NCBI RefSeq assembly: GCF_022267325.1
Contig: NZ_JAIZBG010000001.1
Location: 186,001-250,000, forward strand
Direction of reading: 5' to 3'
DNA length: 64,000 nt
Source: Leptospira sanjuanensis
GTDB lineage: Bacteria > Spirochaetota > Leptospiria > Leptospirales > Leptospiraceae
Shown here: positions 33,141 through 44,766 of the stretch, one piece after another
Layout of the letters: the number at the start of each line of letters is the position of its first letter
Numbering within the stretch: the first letter of the stretch is position 1
Position numbers and translations under genes: made by a program
The notes under the pieces: model-generated
What the model saw: the letters and a program-made list of their open reading frames with translations, nothing else
Database searches by the model: none
Told to the model about the DNA's origin: nothing

Positions 33141-33531
33141 CGAGATCGGGAGAATTTATAATAGCAGAGCAATCCTAAACCGGTTCCGAGCGGAACAAGT
33201 CCTCCGAGCATTGCAAGCGATTGACCTAATACGGAAATGAATCCGATGGAGAGCGCGATTCCGACAAAGGTCAGGATCAAACCTAAAAAGAAAGAATACG
33301 TTCTAAGATCGAAGCTTTCCTTTTTGTAAAGTCCGGCTTTGATGATTTCTATCCTTTGTCTATACCACCAATAAAAAACGAAAAACAGCAAGGAACATCC
33401 GAATACGATTCCGAAGATCGGAACCAAATAAAGAACCACTTTGTAGTCGGATCCGGAGTTGGAGCTTTGATTCTGAAGGTGTTTCAGAATCAAGTCCAGC
33501 GTTTCTAATAATTTTGCTTTTTCTTCAGGGT

Positions 33532-33535
<4 letters not shown>
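33137..33535 (-). CDS. Two- to three-TM protein, DUF6249-like
   Basis: 132 aa. A short N-terminal helix (KAKLLETLDLILKHLQN) precedes a TM helix (VLYLVPIFGIVFGCSLLFFVFYWWY), then the conserved basic stretch YRQRIEIIKAGLYKKE. Two closely spaced TM helices follow (about 80-125). The layout, with a RxxxIEKG-like motif after the first TM, recalls DUF6249 proteins often found beside sigma factors. The function is unknown. Confidence 0.7.
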
Positions 33536-33705
<170 letters not shown>

Positions 33706-33729
33706 CGTTGTTTTACCTCCTTAACGCCG

Positions 33730-33755
33730 CCCCATAGAAGGTCGTTGCTGAGTTT
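33730..33755 (+). repeat. Dispersed intergenic element copy (CCCCATAGAAGG...GCTGAGTTTGAAAC)
   Basis: The third clear copy of the element seen after suhB and rmd, here 24 bp upstream of the 57-aa gene start and on the opposite strand to that gene. It lies in the 291-bp gap (33706-33996), which otherwise holds only AT-rich sequence (ATAAAATAAAACG on the minus strand may contain the operon's -10 region) and a 75-codon frame I judge fortuitous. Confidence 0.5.
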
Positions 33756-33996
33756 GAAACAGTTTTGTTCGTATCTCATCTTAACCTTTTGGGTTCTTCG
33801 TTTTATTTTATTATGTCTTATATAAATATCGGCAGTTTGAAAGAATCCGCACGATAATTTATCGATCCTTTTGAAAAGTTCGAAGTCTCGTTTGGACACT
33901 TTGAATTCTTTCCTCGCTCCTGTCGACACGGACTACGAGACAGAATCGTATCTACAATTTTCAGACGGCAAACTAGCTGAAGAAAAAAATGTCTTT

Positions 33997-34668
33997 TTAA
34001 TTTTTTTTAGAGAATTTCCGAACCGGATCAAAAAAAGGAGGGCTGCCTAAATTCGGTTCCACTTGAGTCGGTTGTCTTTCAAAACCGGCATATTCGCGCA
34101 AAAAGTTTACGATGATTCTTCCCGTAGCCCCCCAGAGTAATCCTTCTTCCAAATCGAAATAATAGATTTCGATTTCTCTTGCGCCGGATCTCCGAATTCG
34201 AATCGAATAAAACGGAGCCGTTTCCAAACGATTCAAATCGAGTAGGATAGAACGTTCTACTTCTTCCGGATTCGTGTTGAAACGAAATGAGCCGGCGTAT
34301 CGAGCGATAAAGGGAGAAATATGAAATCCTGTATGCGTAAAAAGTCCGTGATATTCGCCGAGAACTTCGAGAACGGAACTGGATTCTCCCATTTCCTCTT
34401 CCCATTCGCGAAGGGCCGTATCCAAAAGATTCTTGTCTCGTTTGGAATGCGCACCGCCGGGAAACGCAATTTGCCCCGGATGCGCTTTCAGATTGGAATT
34501 TCTTTTTTGTAGGATGATTCCCTGAGTAGAATCGGGGTTTTCGTATATGGGAAGAATAACGGACGAGGCCCTTGATTTTTCCTCTCCAATGGGCGGGGTC
34601 GGAATTCCGGTAAAACTTTCCTGAGGAACTGCAAGCTGGGTTTTGAGCGACTGAAAATCAAATCTCAT
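33997..34668 (-). CDS. Nudix hydrolase, CoA pyrophosphatase type
   Basis: 223 aa. LKAHPGQIAFPGGAHSKRD combines the CoA-hydrolase signature with the beginning of the Nudix box. The box continues to REWEEEMGE, so the metal-binding Glu residues are present; the first Glu of the box is Asp. These enzymes split CoA or oxidised CoA to 3',5'-ADP and phosphopantetheine. It is cytoplasmic. It is the second gene of a likely operon with RNase D (33 bp apart). Confidence 0.88.
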   Translation of the reverse strand: MRFDFQSLKTQLAVPQESFTGIPTPPIGEEKSRASSVILPIYENPDSTQGIILQKRNSNLKAHPGQIAFPGGAHSKRDKNLLDTALREWEEEMGESSSVLEVLGEYHGLFTHTGFHISPFIARYAGSFRFNTNPEEVERSILLDLNRLETAPFYSIRIRRSGAREIEIYYFDLEEGLLWGATGRIIVNFLREYAGFERQPTQVEPNLGSPPFFDPVRKFSKKN

Positions 34669-34701
34669 TCTTTACCTGCATTCAGAATTTTGAATATTCC
34701 T

Positions 34702-35868
<1,167 letters not shown>

Positions 35869-35878
35869 GAAAAACGCG

Positions 35879-37382
<1,504 letters not shown>

Positions 37383-37440
37383 AACGGCCTTACCGGAATC
37401 GGAAAGCGCTGAAACGGAGAATGTCGAAACCTTTCGTTTT

Positions 37441-38880
37441 TCAAGACAAAGAATTCTTCAGTTGAGAAGCCAGTTTTCCTAACGTCTTGATTTTCTCTTC
37501 CACCTTCGGGGTAAGTTTGATTCCTCCGCTCAAACGCAAAAAGTTTCTGAAGTTCCCTGTGCCCGAAAAGATCGGACCGGGTGCGACCGATATGTTGTGT
37601 TTCCAAGCTTCGTTCTGTAGAAGAAGGCTATCGATCTTATCCGGCAGTTCGATCCAAAATACGAGACCGCCTTGTGGGTTGGAAATCGAAGTAGATTCCG
37701 GAAAATGTTTTAAAACCGATTCTCGGATTTTAGCAAGATTGGAAGAAAGATTCCTACGCAGCATCTTTAAGTTTCTTTCGTATGAGGTTTTCAAATATTC
37801 GCTTAAGGCGATTTGGGGAATGCTCGAGAGAGCGAGTCTCGAAAGTTTGATTTCTTTTTGAAGTTCGTGCCCCTTCTTTCCCGGTAAGATCCATCCGATT
37901 CGGAGATCGGGCGATATGATCTTTGAATACGAAGAAATCTTATATACGTTTTCTTTTTTATCGAAGGACTTTAAGGAAAGAGGACGCGAAGAATTAAAAT
38001 ACAAATCTCCATAAATATCGTCCTCGATGATCGGAATATTTTTGCTCGAACATAAATCGACGAACGCCTTTTTATTCTCGTTGGAAACAAGACTTCCCGT
38101 AGGGTTTTGAAAATTCGGATTGAGGATTACGCATTGGATGGGATAACGATTTAGCGCCTCCTCGAAATGCGAAAGGCTCATACCGGAGAGCGGATCGACC
38201 GGGATTTCCAAAAGTTTTCTTCCCTGCCTTTGAATGCTTTGCAAAATTCCGAAATAAACGGGAGATTCGACCGCGATCAGATCGCCCGGTTTTGTAAGAA
38301 CCTTGATACAGAGGTTGAGCGCATCCTGACATCCGTTCGTTACGATGATTTCGGATTCGTGCGCAGAAACTCCTTGTAAAGAAGAACGAAGAGACAACTG
38401 TTTTCTGAGTCCAACGTATCCTTGAGAATTTTGATAGTTGTGGCTGTCCGCCATCAAGATCGCCTTTTTTAGATTCTTATGCAAAGAAGGAATCGGAAGA
38501 TATTCCTTTTCCGGAATTCCCGTTCCCAAAGGAAGAATATCAGGATTTTGTAATGAATCAATGAGCGAGGAAATTCTTTCGTCGATTCCGAAAGAGGAAA
38601 CGAGCTTCGGCTTTTTGGGCATGGTGGGAAGTTTCGAAGTTCCCTTTCTTGCGAGAACCACATAACCCGATTTCGGCTTGGATTCGATATAACCTTCGTT
38701 TTCCAAAAGTTCGTATGCGAGCAGGACCGTCGAAATGCTCACTTTTTTTTCCTGCGAAATTTTCCGCAAAGAAGGAAGTTTGTCCCCCGCTCGCAAAACC
38801 CCCGATTCAAGCATGGTTTTGAGGCTTTCCGCGATCGTTTCGTATTTTGAATTTTGATCTGTACTGGTTAAAATGCTCAT
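37441..38880 (-). CDS. MocR-type regulator: GntR helix-turn-helix fused to a PLP aminotransferase fold
   Basis: 479 aa. The N-terminal winged helix (residues ~10-78: LRAGDKLPSLRKISQ, VSISTVLLAYELLENEGYI) is typical of GntR. It is joined to a fold-type I aminotransferase domain with NPNFQNPTG (substrate/PLP), IIEDDIYGDL and the PLP lysine segment SSYSKIISPDLRIGWI. MocR proteins sense amino compounds or PLP and control a divergent gene. The divergent PhzF/aminotransferase pair starts 69 bp away across a well-formed operator, so it is the likely target. Confidence 0.92.
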   Translation of the reverse strand: MSILTSTDQNSKYETIAESLKTMLESGVLRAGDKLPSLRKISQEKKVSISTVLLAYELLENEGYIESKPKSGYVVLARKGTSKLPTMPKKPKLVSSFGIDERISSLIDSLQNPDILPLGTGIPEKEYLPIPSLHKNLKKAILMADSHNYQNSQGYVGLRKQLSLRSSLQGVSAHESEIIVTNGCQDALNLCIKVLTKPGDLIAVESPVYFGILQSIQRQGRKLLEIPVDPLSGMSLSHFEEALNRYPIQCVILNPNFQNPTGSLVSNENKKAFVDLCSSKNIPIIEDDIYGDLYFNSSRPLSLKSFDKKENVYKISSYSKIISPDLRIGWILPGKKGHELQKEIKLSRLALSSIPQIALSEYLKTSYERNLKMLRRNLSSNLAKIRESVLKHFPESTSISNPQGGLVFWIELPDKIDSLLLQNEAWKHNISVAPGPIFSGTGNFRNFLRLSGGIKLTPKVEEKIKTLGKLASQLKNSLS

Positions 38881-38888
38881 TTCTGTAT

Positions 38889-38920
38889 CTGTTATGATCG
38901 TTGTAAATTTGTTATAACAG
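38889..38920. promoter_or_regulatory. Operator candidate in the MocR-phzF divergent region
   Basis: A perfect inverted repeat CTGTTAT (38889-38895) / ATAACAG (38914-38920). TGTTAT also recurs as a direct repeat 20 bp apart (38890 and 38910). It covers the centre of a 68-bp divergent gap and overlaps a likely -10 box (TATAAC, 38913-38918). This is the expected place for MocR binding. Confidence 0.6.
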
Positions 38921-38948
38921 GATTACTTCAGGAAGGAAATCATTTTTT

Positions 38949-39731
38949 ATGAAACTTAGAATTCTTCAGATCGACGCCTTTGCACAAAAAGTCTTTCAGG
39001 GAAATCCCGCCGCGGTTTGTCCTTTGCAGGAATGGATTTCGGACGAACGGATGCAAAAGATCGCGATGGAGAATAATCTGAGCGAAACCGTATTCTTCGT
39101 TCGAGAAGGAGAATCGTATCGTATTCGTTGGTTTACACCGCTTCGAGAAGTCGATCTTTGCGGACACGCTACGCTCGCGACCGCGTTTTATCTATTTGAC
39201 GAAGGCGGGTTTACGGGCGATCGGATTCGTTTTCAATCCCTATCGGGAGAATTAAACGTATTCAAAAAAGAGAATGTTCTTTATCTCGATTTCCCTTCCC
39301 GAAAACCGGCGCTTGTTGAGGCGCCGGAAATAGTGCTGAATTCGTTTTCGATTCGACCTAAGGAAGTTTGGAAAGCGCGGGATTATATGCTCGTCTATGA
39401 AAACGAAACCCAGCTTAGAGAAGTTCAATGCGACATTCAGGGATTAAGAAATATGGACGCGTTAGGCGTCATTCTAACCTGTCCTGGTTCGGGTGAATTC
39501 GACTTTTTATCCCGATTTTTTTCCGCGAGCATCGGCTTAGCAGAAGATCCGGTTACCGGTTCTTCCCATTGCACGCTCATTCCGTTTTGGTCCGAACGTC
39601 TCGGCAAAAAGAGTCTCCAAGCGTATCAGGCTTCGAGCAGAGGAGGAAAACTTTTTTGCGAGAATTTGGGCGAACGCGTTCGAATCGGAGGAACCTGCGT
39701 ATCGTATTTGGAAGGTTGGATCGAGATATGA
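38949..39731 (+). CDS. PhzF-family isomerase/epimerase-like protein
   Basis: 260 aa, family length. The N-terminal FAQKVFQGNPAAVCPL and AMENNLSETVFFV contain the catalytic Glu segment (SET). The signature TPLREVDLCGHATLATAF and the second-half motif GLAEDPVTGSSHCTL complete the fold of two mirrored domains. PhzF catalyses a 1,5-hydrogen shift on an amino-acid-like substrate in phenazine synthesis; most homologues have unknown substrates. Its stop overlaps the aminotransferase start by ATGA. The ATG at 38949 is 13 bases after AGGAAGGA. It is probably regulated by the divergent MocR gene. Confidence 0.9.
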   Translation: MKLRILQIDAFAQKVFQGNPAAVCPLQEWISDERMQKIAMENNLSETVFFVREGESYRIRWFTPLREVDLCGHATLATAFYLFDEGGFTGDRIRFQSLSGELNVFKKENVLYLDFPSRKPALVEAPEIVLNSFSIRPKEVWKARDYMLVYENETQLREVQCDIQGLRNMDALGVILTCPGSGEFDFLSRFFSASIGLAEDPVTGSSHCTLIPFWSERLGKKSLQAYQASSRGGKLFCENLGERVRIGGTCVSYLEGWIEI

Positions 39732-40927
39732 ATCGGGAGCAGTTTTATTTTTCGGATCGGATTCTAAAATCGAGCCGGTCGTTTATCCGCGAGATCTTGA
39801 AAGCGACTTCTCATCCGGGAATGATTTCGTTTGCGGGGGGACATCCCGATCCTTCTTTGTTTCCCGTGGAAGAACTTCGCTTATCTACGGAAAGCGCGTT
39901 TCGAAAATACGGTTCGGATCTTCTTCAATACGGAATTTCCGAAGGATTCACTCCGCTCCGAGAGAAAATTTTCGAAATATATTACAAAAACATAAACTAT
40001 CCTTTGAGTTCGGAAAACATTCTGATAACGACCGGTTCCCAGCAGGCTTTGGATTTGATCGGAAAGGTTCTGATCAATCCGGGAGATCCGATCTTTATCG
40101 AACGTCCGGGTTATTTGGGAGCGATCCAGGCATTTTCTTTGTACGAACCTTCCTTGGTCGGAATCCCGCTGGAAGAAGACGGAATGGATCTCGAATTTTT
40201 GAAGCGATCGTTTGCAACTACCGTTCCTAAGTTTTTGTATTCAAATCCGACGTTTCAAAATCCGACCGGAAAAACCACTCCTCTTGAAAAAAGAAAACGT
40301 CTTGCGGAGATTCTAAAATCGCAAAATTCCATTTTGGTCGAGGATAATCCTTACGGAGAAATCCGTTTCGATTCGGAGAATCTTCCCAGCATTCAATCCT
40401 TGTATCCGGAAGGAACGATCAGTCTCGGCACTTTTTCCAAAATCTTGACGCCCGGTTTTCGAGTAGGTTGGATCTGCGCTCCGAAACAAATAATTGATAA
40501 GATTTTAATCGCGAAACAGGCGAGCGATCTTCATTCGAATCTTCTTTCACAAATCGTTTTGGACGAATATTTGAATCTTTACGATTTGGATTTACAAATC
40601 GTAAAAACGCGTTCTTCTTATCGTATCAAGAAAGAATGTATGGAAGCATCTCTGCGTAGATCGATGAGCGGTTTTGCGGAATGGGTTTCGCCTCAAGGCG
40701 GAATGTTTTTCTGGCTGAAACTGAAAGGTTTTATTTCGTCGATGGAGTTGTTCGAATCCGCAATCGCAAACAATGTGGCTTTCGTTCCCGGAATCCCGTT
40801 TTATACGAATGATCCCGAAACGGATACGATGAGAATCAATTTTTCGCATTCTTCCTTGGAGGCGATCGAAACCGGAATTGTAAGAATTTCCGAATCGATC
40901 CGAAAGATTTCAAAAATCCAAGTTTAG
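39728..40927 (+). CDS. PLP-dependent aminotransferase (2-aminoadipate/LysN-like, class I)
   Basis: 400 aa with the ATG at 39728; the upstream open frame from 39569 is a shadow of phzF. MISFAGGHPDPSLFPVEEL and ITTGSQQALDLIGKVL are typical of the LysN/MocR-aminotransferase group. NPTFQNPTGKT, LVEDNPYGEI and LGTFSKILTPGFRVGWI (PLP Lys in TFSKI) complete the active site. It is paralogous to the aminotransferase half of the divergent MocR regulator. The substrate is probably an aromatic or branched amino acid or aminoadipate; not resolvable here. Confidence 0.92.
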   Translation: MNREQFYFSDRILKSSRSFIREILKATSHPGMISFAGGHPDPSLFPVEELRLSTESAFRKYGSDLLQYGISEGFTPLREKIFEIYYKNINYPLSSENILITTGSQQALDLIGKVLINPGDPIFIERPGYLGAIQAFSLYEPSLVGIPLEEDGMDLEFLKRSFATTVPKFLYSNPTFQNPTGKTTPLEKRKRLAEILKSQNSILVEDNPYGEIRFDSENLPSIQSLYPEGTISLGTFSKILTPGFRVGWICAPKQIIDKILIAKQASDLHSNLLSQIVLDEYLNLYDLDLQIVKTRSSYRIKKECMEASLRRSMSGFAEWVSPQGGMFFWLKLKGFISSMELFESAIANNVAFVPGIPFYTNDPETDTMRINFSHSSLEAIETGIVRISESIRKISKIQV

Positions 40928-40936
40928 GAGAATCGT

Positions 40937-41434
40937 ATGTTGACTCCGGAATACTGCGGACTGATGGCCGAGTACAATCGATGGATGAACGAAAAAGTAT
41001 ATAACGTTTGTCTAAAGTTATCCGATTCACAGAGAAAGGAGGATCGACACGCGTTCTTTAAATCGATCCATTCGACTCTCAATCATATCCTTTGGGTGGA
41101 CATGTCTTGGATGGCTCGATTTCACAACGAACCTCTTCCGAAAGGTCCCGCGGGTTCGGACCTTTTTACGAGTTTTGAGGAATTGACTCGAACCCGTAAG
41201 GATTACGATACGCAGATCATCGAATGGACAAAGACGATTCAATCGGATTGGCTGAATTCTCCGTATAAATTTTTCAGCCTTATGTATCAAAGGGAGCTGG
41301 AAAAACCGACTTGGGTTTTGGTCGCTCATCTTTTCAATCATCAAACGCATCATAGAGGACAGATCACGACCCTTTTGACGCAAATGGGTTTCGATGTGGG
41401 CGTTACGGATCTGGCTTGGATGGGGAGCGTATAA
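40937..41434 (+). CDS. DinB family protein (putative metal-dependent enzyme)
   Basis: 165 aa four-helix DinB fold. Metal-ligand histidines are placed as expected: one in the second helix (STLNHILWVD) and two in the last (FNHQTHHRGQITTLL). EYNRWMNEKVY opens the first helix. Many DinB proteins bind a divalent metal and act as thiol transferases or lyases; the substrate is unknown. It starts 9 bp after the aminotransferase gene, so it is probably in the MocR-controlled operon. Confidence 0.88.
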   Translation: MLTPEYCGLMAEYNRWMNEKVYNVCLKLSDSQRKEDRHAFFKSIHSTLNHILWVDMSWMARFHNEPLPKGPAGSDLFTSFEELTRTRKDYDTQIIEWTKTIQSDWLNSPYKFFSLMYQRELEKPTWVLVAHLFNHQTHHRGQITTLLTQMGFDVGVTDLAWMGSV

Positions 41435-41478
41435 GAAAATGGAAGTGCGGATCGACACGCCTCATTTGGAATGTCGGT

Positions 41479-42726
41479 TTAACGAGTTTCGTTTTTGGGG
41501 AGAATTCTTTCCTTCAAAATTAAAAACGGTCTTTCTACGACGAGATACAAAACCCAGGAAACGGCAAAACAATAAAGAATCGCCGTTCCAATCGCCGTTG
41601 CAAAATCGTTCGGTCCGGGTTGTGTAATTCTGGAAAGAATTTTGGAAACCGCAAGACCTGCGATCAAAATGTTCCAGAGATACATCGTATAACTGAGCCT
41701 CGCGATCGGTCGAAAGAATCCGAGTCCGAATACGCGCGCGATCAGACTCTCCTTTTGTAAGGAAAGATAAATCAAAACCGCGTAGCCGGCATTGAAACAA
41801 TTATATCCGAATGTTTTTCGAAACCCGTGTTCCAGCGGATAAATATGACCGATCGCTAATATACCGATTGCGAAAAGGAACAAAACCGGTTCCGAAAACC
41901 GTTTTCTTATAAACGGAATTTGCATCGAGCCGCCGAGGATGGTTGTTTTATCGTTGTTTGACGATGTCCTATTTTCCAAAGATACATCCGTTGTTGTTTT
42001 CCACTCAGCGAGAATCATCCCGATCAAAAGGCTGTCCATCCGGGTATGGGAATAGATCAATACGGTAAGATCGGCATCGTTCAGAACATACGCGATTCGA
42101 AACAGAAGGGGAACGAAATAGAGAATCGATAGAATCGGAACTCTTACCCTAATCCCGAATCGAAATAAAAAGAACGCGGAAAAGAACGGAAGAATCAGAT
42201 AAAACTGTTCTTCAATGGACAAAGACCAACCGACTAAAGAAAGACGATGTTTCGTGTAATTTGAAATATAGAACAAGTCCGCATAGCAGCTCCGTAGAAT
42301 CGCCGAGAGCTGATTCAATTCTGCGGTCTGCAATTCATTCGGAATTGCGATAGCGGATAAACGATCGTGTTGACCTTGAAAATACAAGTATAGAACGAAC
42401 AGACAAAAATAATAGGCCGGGAAAATCCGTAGGGAACGCGCCAAAAAGAAGTTTCGTTTGGAAAAAGCCGCCGGATCGGTTTGGTATTTTAGAATTCTTG
42501 AATATATCAAAAAACCGCTGAGAACGAAAAATAAATCCACACCCGAATTGAAATTCGAAAAAACGCTCCGCAAAATTTCGGGGAAACCCGCCACACCGAA
42601 TGGAAGCCAAACGTGATACACGATTACCAGCAAAATTGCGATCGCGCGGATTCCGTTTAAAGACTGTATCTCGTTTTCGTTTTTGATAAACGGAGAAAAC
42701 AAATAAAGACGGATTTTACGGAACAT
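41479..42726 (-). CDS. Acyltransferase family 3 (OafA/YrhL-like) integral membrane protein
   Basis: 415 aa with about ten TM helices. It opens with the family signature NGIRAIAILLVIVYHVW, including the conserved His of the first TM, and has FFVLSGFLIYSRI and WSLSIEEQFYLILP. These enzymes move acyl (often acetyl) groups across the membrane onto sugars of lipopolysaccharide or peptidoglycan. There is no SGNH extension at the C-terminus. It is convergent with the DinB gene and lies upstream of nothing else on its strand. Confidence 0.9.
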   Translation of the reverse strand: MFRKIRLYLFSPFIKNENEIQSLNGIRAIAILLVIVYHVWLPFGVAGFPEILRSVFSNFNSGVDLFFVLSGFLIYSRILKYQTDPAAFSKRNFFLARSLRIFPAYYFCLFVLYLYFQGQHDRLSAIAIPNELQTAELNQLSAILRSCYADLFYISNYTKHRLSLVGWSLSIEEQFYLILPFFSAFFLFRFGIRVRVPILSILYFVPLLFRIAYVLNDADLTVLIYSHTRMDSLLIGMILAEWKTTTDVSLENRTSSNNDKTTILGGSMQIPFIRKRFSEPVLFLFAIGILAIGHIYPLEHGFRKTFGYNCFNAGYAVLIYLSLQKESLIARVFGLGFFRPIARLSYTMYLWNILIAGLAVSKILSRITQPGPNDFATAIGTAILYCFAVSWVLYLVVERPFLILKERILPKNETR

Positions 42727-42744
42727 CTCGGCTTGAACCGTTTT

Positions 42745-43701
42745 TTAGTTTTTGGAATGTTTTTGTTTGGAAAGAAGTTCTTTGATGAGGTTTTTTTCGG
42801 AACGTCCGATAATTCCCTTCTCTTCGAAAATTCCCAGGATTTCCATCGTGATTTCCGGTTCCAAAACGGAAAGATCCGCAAATAAGGATTGGTGGTTGAG
42901 TTTTCCCGATCTGTATTTTTCCAGAATCACGTGAGAGGATTCGATGATCTGTTGTTTTCTGGAAACGAGATCTTCCATGGTGGAAAGGATCAAAAAGATC
43001 TCCGGATCGTCTTCAAACAAGGTAAGAATATGCCGATAAATTCCCGGGCTTCGAATCGGCAGTTCGTAGATTCCGTCTTTGAGCGAAAGATAAAGTTCCT
43101 TCTCTTCTTCCAAGTTCAAACCCGCGAGGTTTCTCAGATCGGAAACGGCTTCGGGAGGAAGAACGGTTAAAAATTGCGAGGCGAACTCCGGGTCCTTCGC
43201 TTCCTGAAGACAATACGCGATAAAGCTGCAAACCCGCTGAGGACTCAAAGAAGTCCAATATTCGTTCGATTTTAAATCCATGAACGAAGCCGTTTTTTTA
43301 AGACGTCTTCGCTCGTCTTCGGTTTGTTGGAATATGTTGTATTCATGTATTATGATTTTATAAAGAAGTTTGTTGCTGAACGCTTCGATGACTTCTTTGA
43401 TTTTTTGCGGTTCGATGATCGCGAGAAAATATCGAAGTACTTCGAAATAAACTTCTCCCTTGGAGATGAATTCCTCCAATACGAGAGGGTGCGCTTGTAA
43501 GAACGCGGACGCGCCGACGTTAATTCCCGCCTTTCCTTCCGCGAACGCGTTCATCTTCTCGCCTGCGATACAGGATTCCCTGATTTCGCGGCTCCAATCA
43601 TTCGGGATCAGATTTTGTCTGCAATTGGCAGGACACGGTTCTCCCAGCGAGATACCGATTTTGCAGCGGGTCTTTACTTCTTTATCCAGGATTACTTCCA
43701 C
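42745..43701 (-). CDS. Hypothetical protein, helical, Leptospira-type
   Basis: 318 aa with no signal peptide or TM. The N-terminal ~45 residues carry three cysteines (TRCKIGISLGEPCPANC), perhaps a metal site. The rest is helical, with repeated patterns such as EEFISKGEVYFEVLRYFLAI and FLTVLPPEAVSDLRNLAGL that recall motility-associated FliG/MgtE-N-like helices. I do not recognise a family. It lies 18 bp upstream of the acyltransferase gene on the same strand and 6 bp after the DUF3347 gene, so the three may form one operon. Confidence 0.7.
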   Translation of the reverse strand: MEVILDKEVKTRCKIGISLGEPCPANCRQNLIPNDWSREIRESCIAGEKMNAFAEGKAGINVGASAFLQAHPLVLEEFISKGEVYFEVLRYFLAIIEPQKIKEVIEAFSNKLLYKIIIHEYNIFQQTEDERRRLKKTASFMDLKSNEYWTSLSPQRVCSFIAYCLQEAKDPEFASQFLTVLPPEAVSDLRNLAGLNLEEEKELYLSLKDGIYELPIRSPGIYRHILTLFEDDPEIFLILSTMEDLVSRKQQIIESSHVILEKYRSGKLNHQSLFADLSVLEPEITMEILGIFEEKGIIGRSEKNLIKELLSKQKHSKN

Positions 43702-43707
43702 TTATTG

Positions 43708-44175
43708 TTAGGGAACTAAGTCCCCACAGTCTCTCATTTCGGGCGCGTACGGATTTTCGATTTTAGTTCCGTGACTGACCCAGGTTTTGTTCACCATCGG
43801 ACAATAGAACTTATTGAAAACGCCGGTTCCGCCGGCAAGTTTTAGACTCTCCGCGAGGTTTTCGGAAAAGGAAGAATATGCTTGGAAGAATTTTTCGACG
43901 TCTTTCGAGTCCTTGTTCTTCAAAGAATTTGCCATCTTTTCCGCGGAATCTTTTAGACCTCCGTTTAACGCGATTAAGTCGAGTATACGAGCGACTAACT
44001 TTTCCGTGTTCGGAATTTTATTTTCTTCCTTCATTAGAAAACCGTGAACGGTTTCGTTTTCTACGAGGATTTGTTGTAGTGCGTCTTTTTCCGGTTCGGT
44101 AATAACAGGTTGCGGTTTTTTACAAACGGATAAAAAAACGAGGATACCGACGGATAAGATTAGAATTTTCCGCAT
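43708..44175 (-). CDS. DUF3347 lipoprotein
   Basis: 155 aa. The N-terminal signal FLSVCKK has a lipobox-like Cys (C18), loose in the spirochaetal way. The middle is helical (~75 residues). The C-terminus has FYCPMVNKTWVSHGTKIENP and MRDCGDLV, the conserved CP-M...NPY...M..CG pattern of DUF3347, which also occurs on CusB-type proteins and is linked to copper handling. It is a periplasm-facing lipoprotein. The copper role is inferred from the family only. Confidence 0.75.
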   Translation of the reverse strand: MRKILILSVGILVFLSVCKKPQPVITEPEKDALQQILVENETVHGFLMKEENKIPNTEKLVARILDLIALNGGLKDSAEKMANSLKNKDSKDVEKFFQAYSSFSENLAESLKLAGGTGVFNKFYCPMVNKTWVSHGTKIENPYAPEMRDCGDLVP

Positions 44176-44232
44176 TTTACGAATCTCCGAAAAATGTGTA
44201 CAAAGTTTAAGTCTATGATTTAAGAAAAAACC

Positions 44233-44261
44233 TTGGTGTAAAGTAAGGAATCGTTTAAAAT
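44233..44261 (+). promoter_or_regulatory. Sigma-70-like promoter for the ferredoxin operon
   Basis: TTGGTG (44233-44238), a 17-bp spacer, TAAAAT (44256-44261), in the 264-bp divergent gap between the DUF3347 gene and the ferredoxin gene. It would give a leader of about 170 bases. A second option (TTGCAC, about 16-17 bp, GATTCT) lies closer to the gene. Confidence 0.35.
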
Positions 44262-44439
44262 TTAAAAAATGCTCGTATTCAACGTTAGCTCCAAGCTTTG
44301 AAAGCGAACAATTCGTTTCGAAACCGACCAGAATGACAAGATATCATACCCCTTTTTGGTTAAAGCGATCCGTATTAACGGTTGCACAATCGACCGGGCG
44401 TTGGATTCTACTGAAAAAGAAAATCGAGGTTTCTCATCC

Positions 44440-44766
44440 ATGTCGAACTTTTACACGAAACACGTTTTTGTATGCGAGAACGTAAGAGCGGAAGGGGAAC
44501 GGGTTTCCTGCGGCCGCTCGGGTTCGATTCAGCTGTTAGCTTCTCTCAAAAAAAAGATGAAAGACCTGTCCGTGGAAGGCAAAATCAGAATTCAAAGGGC
44601 GGGATGTTTGGATCGATGCGAACTCGGTCCCGTTCAAGTGAGTTATCCCGAAGGAAGATGGTTCTCCTTAAGAACCGAAGAAGACATTGATATATTCTTA
44701 AAGTATTATATTCAATCCGAAGAACTCGAAAAGATCCAACATTTAATCTTAAAGGAAAACCAATGA
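44440..44766 (+). CDS. Thioredoxin-like [2Fe-2S] ferredoxin
   Basis: 108 aa from the ATG at 44440 (GAGGT ten bases before); an upstream frame to 44356 is not supported. The four cluster cysteines are placed as in Aquifex-type ferredoxin / NuoE C-terminal domains: C11 (HVFVCEN), C23 (VSCGRSG), and the pair in AGCLDRCELGPVQVSYPEG. It is a small soluble electron carrier. The stop overlaps the quinone oxidoreductase start by ATGA. Confidence 0.88.
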   Translation: MSNFYTKHVFVCENVRAEGERVSCGRSGSIQLLASLKKKMKDLSVEGKIRIQRAGCLDRCELGPVQVSYPEGRWFSLRTEEDIDIFLKYYIQSEELEKIQHLILKENQ

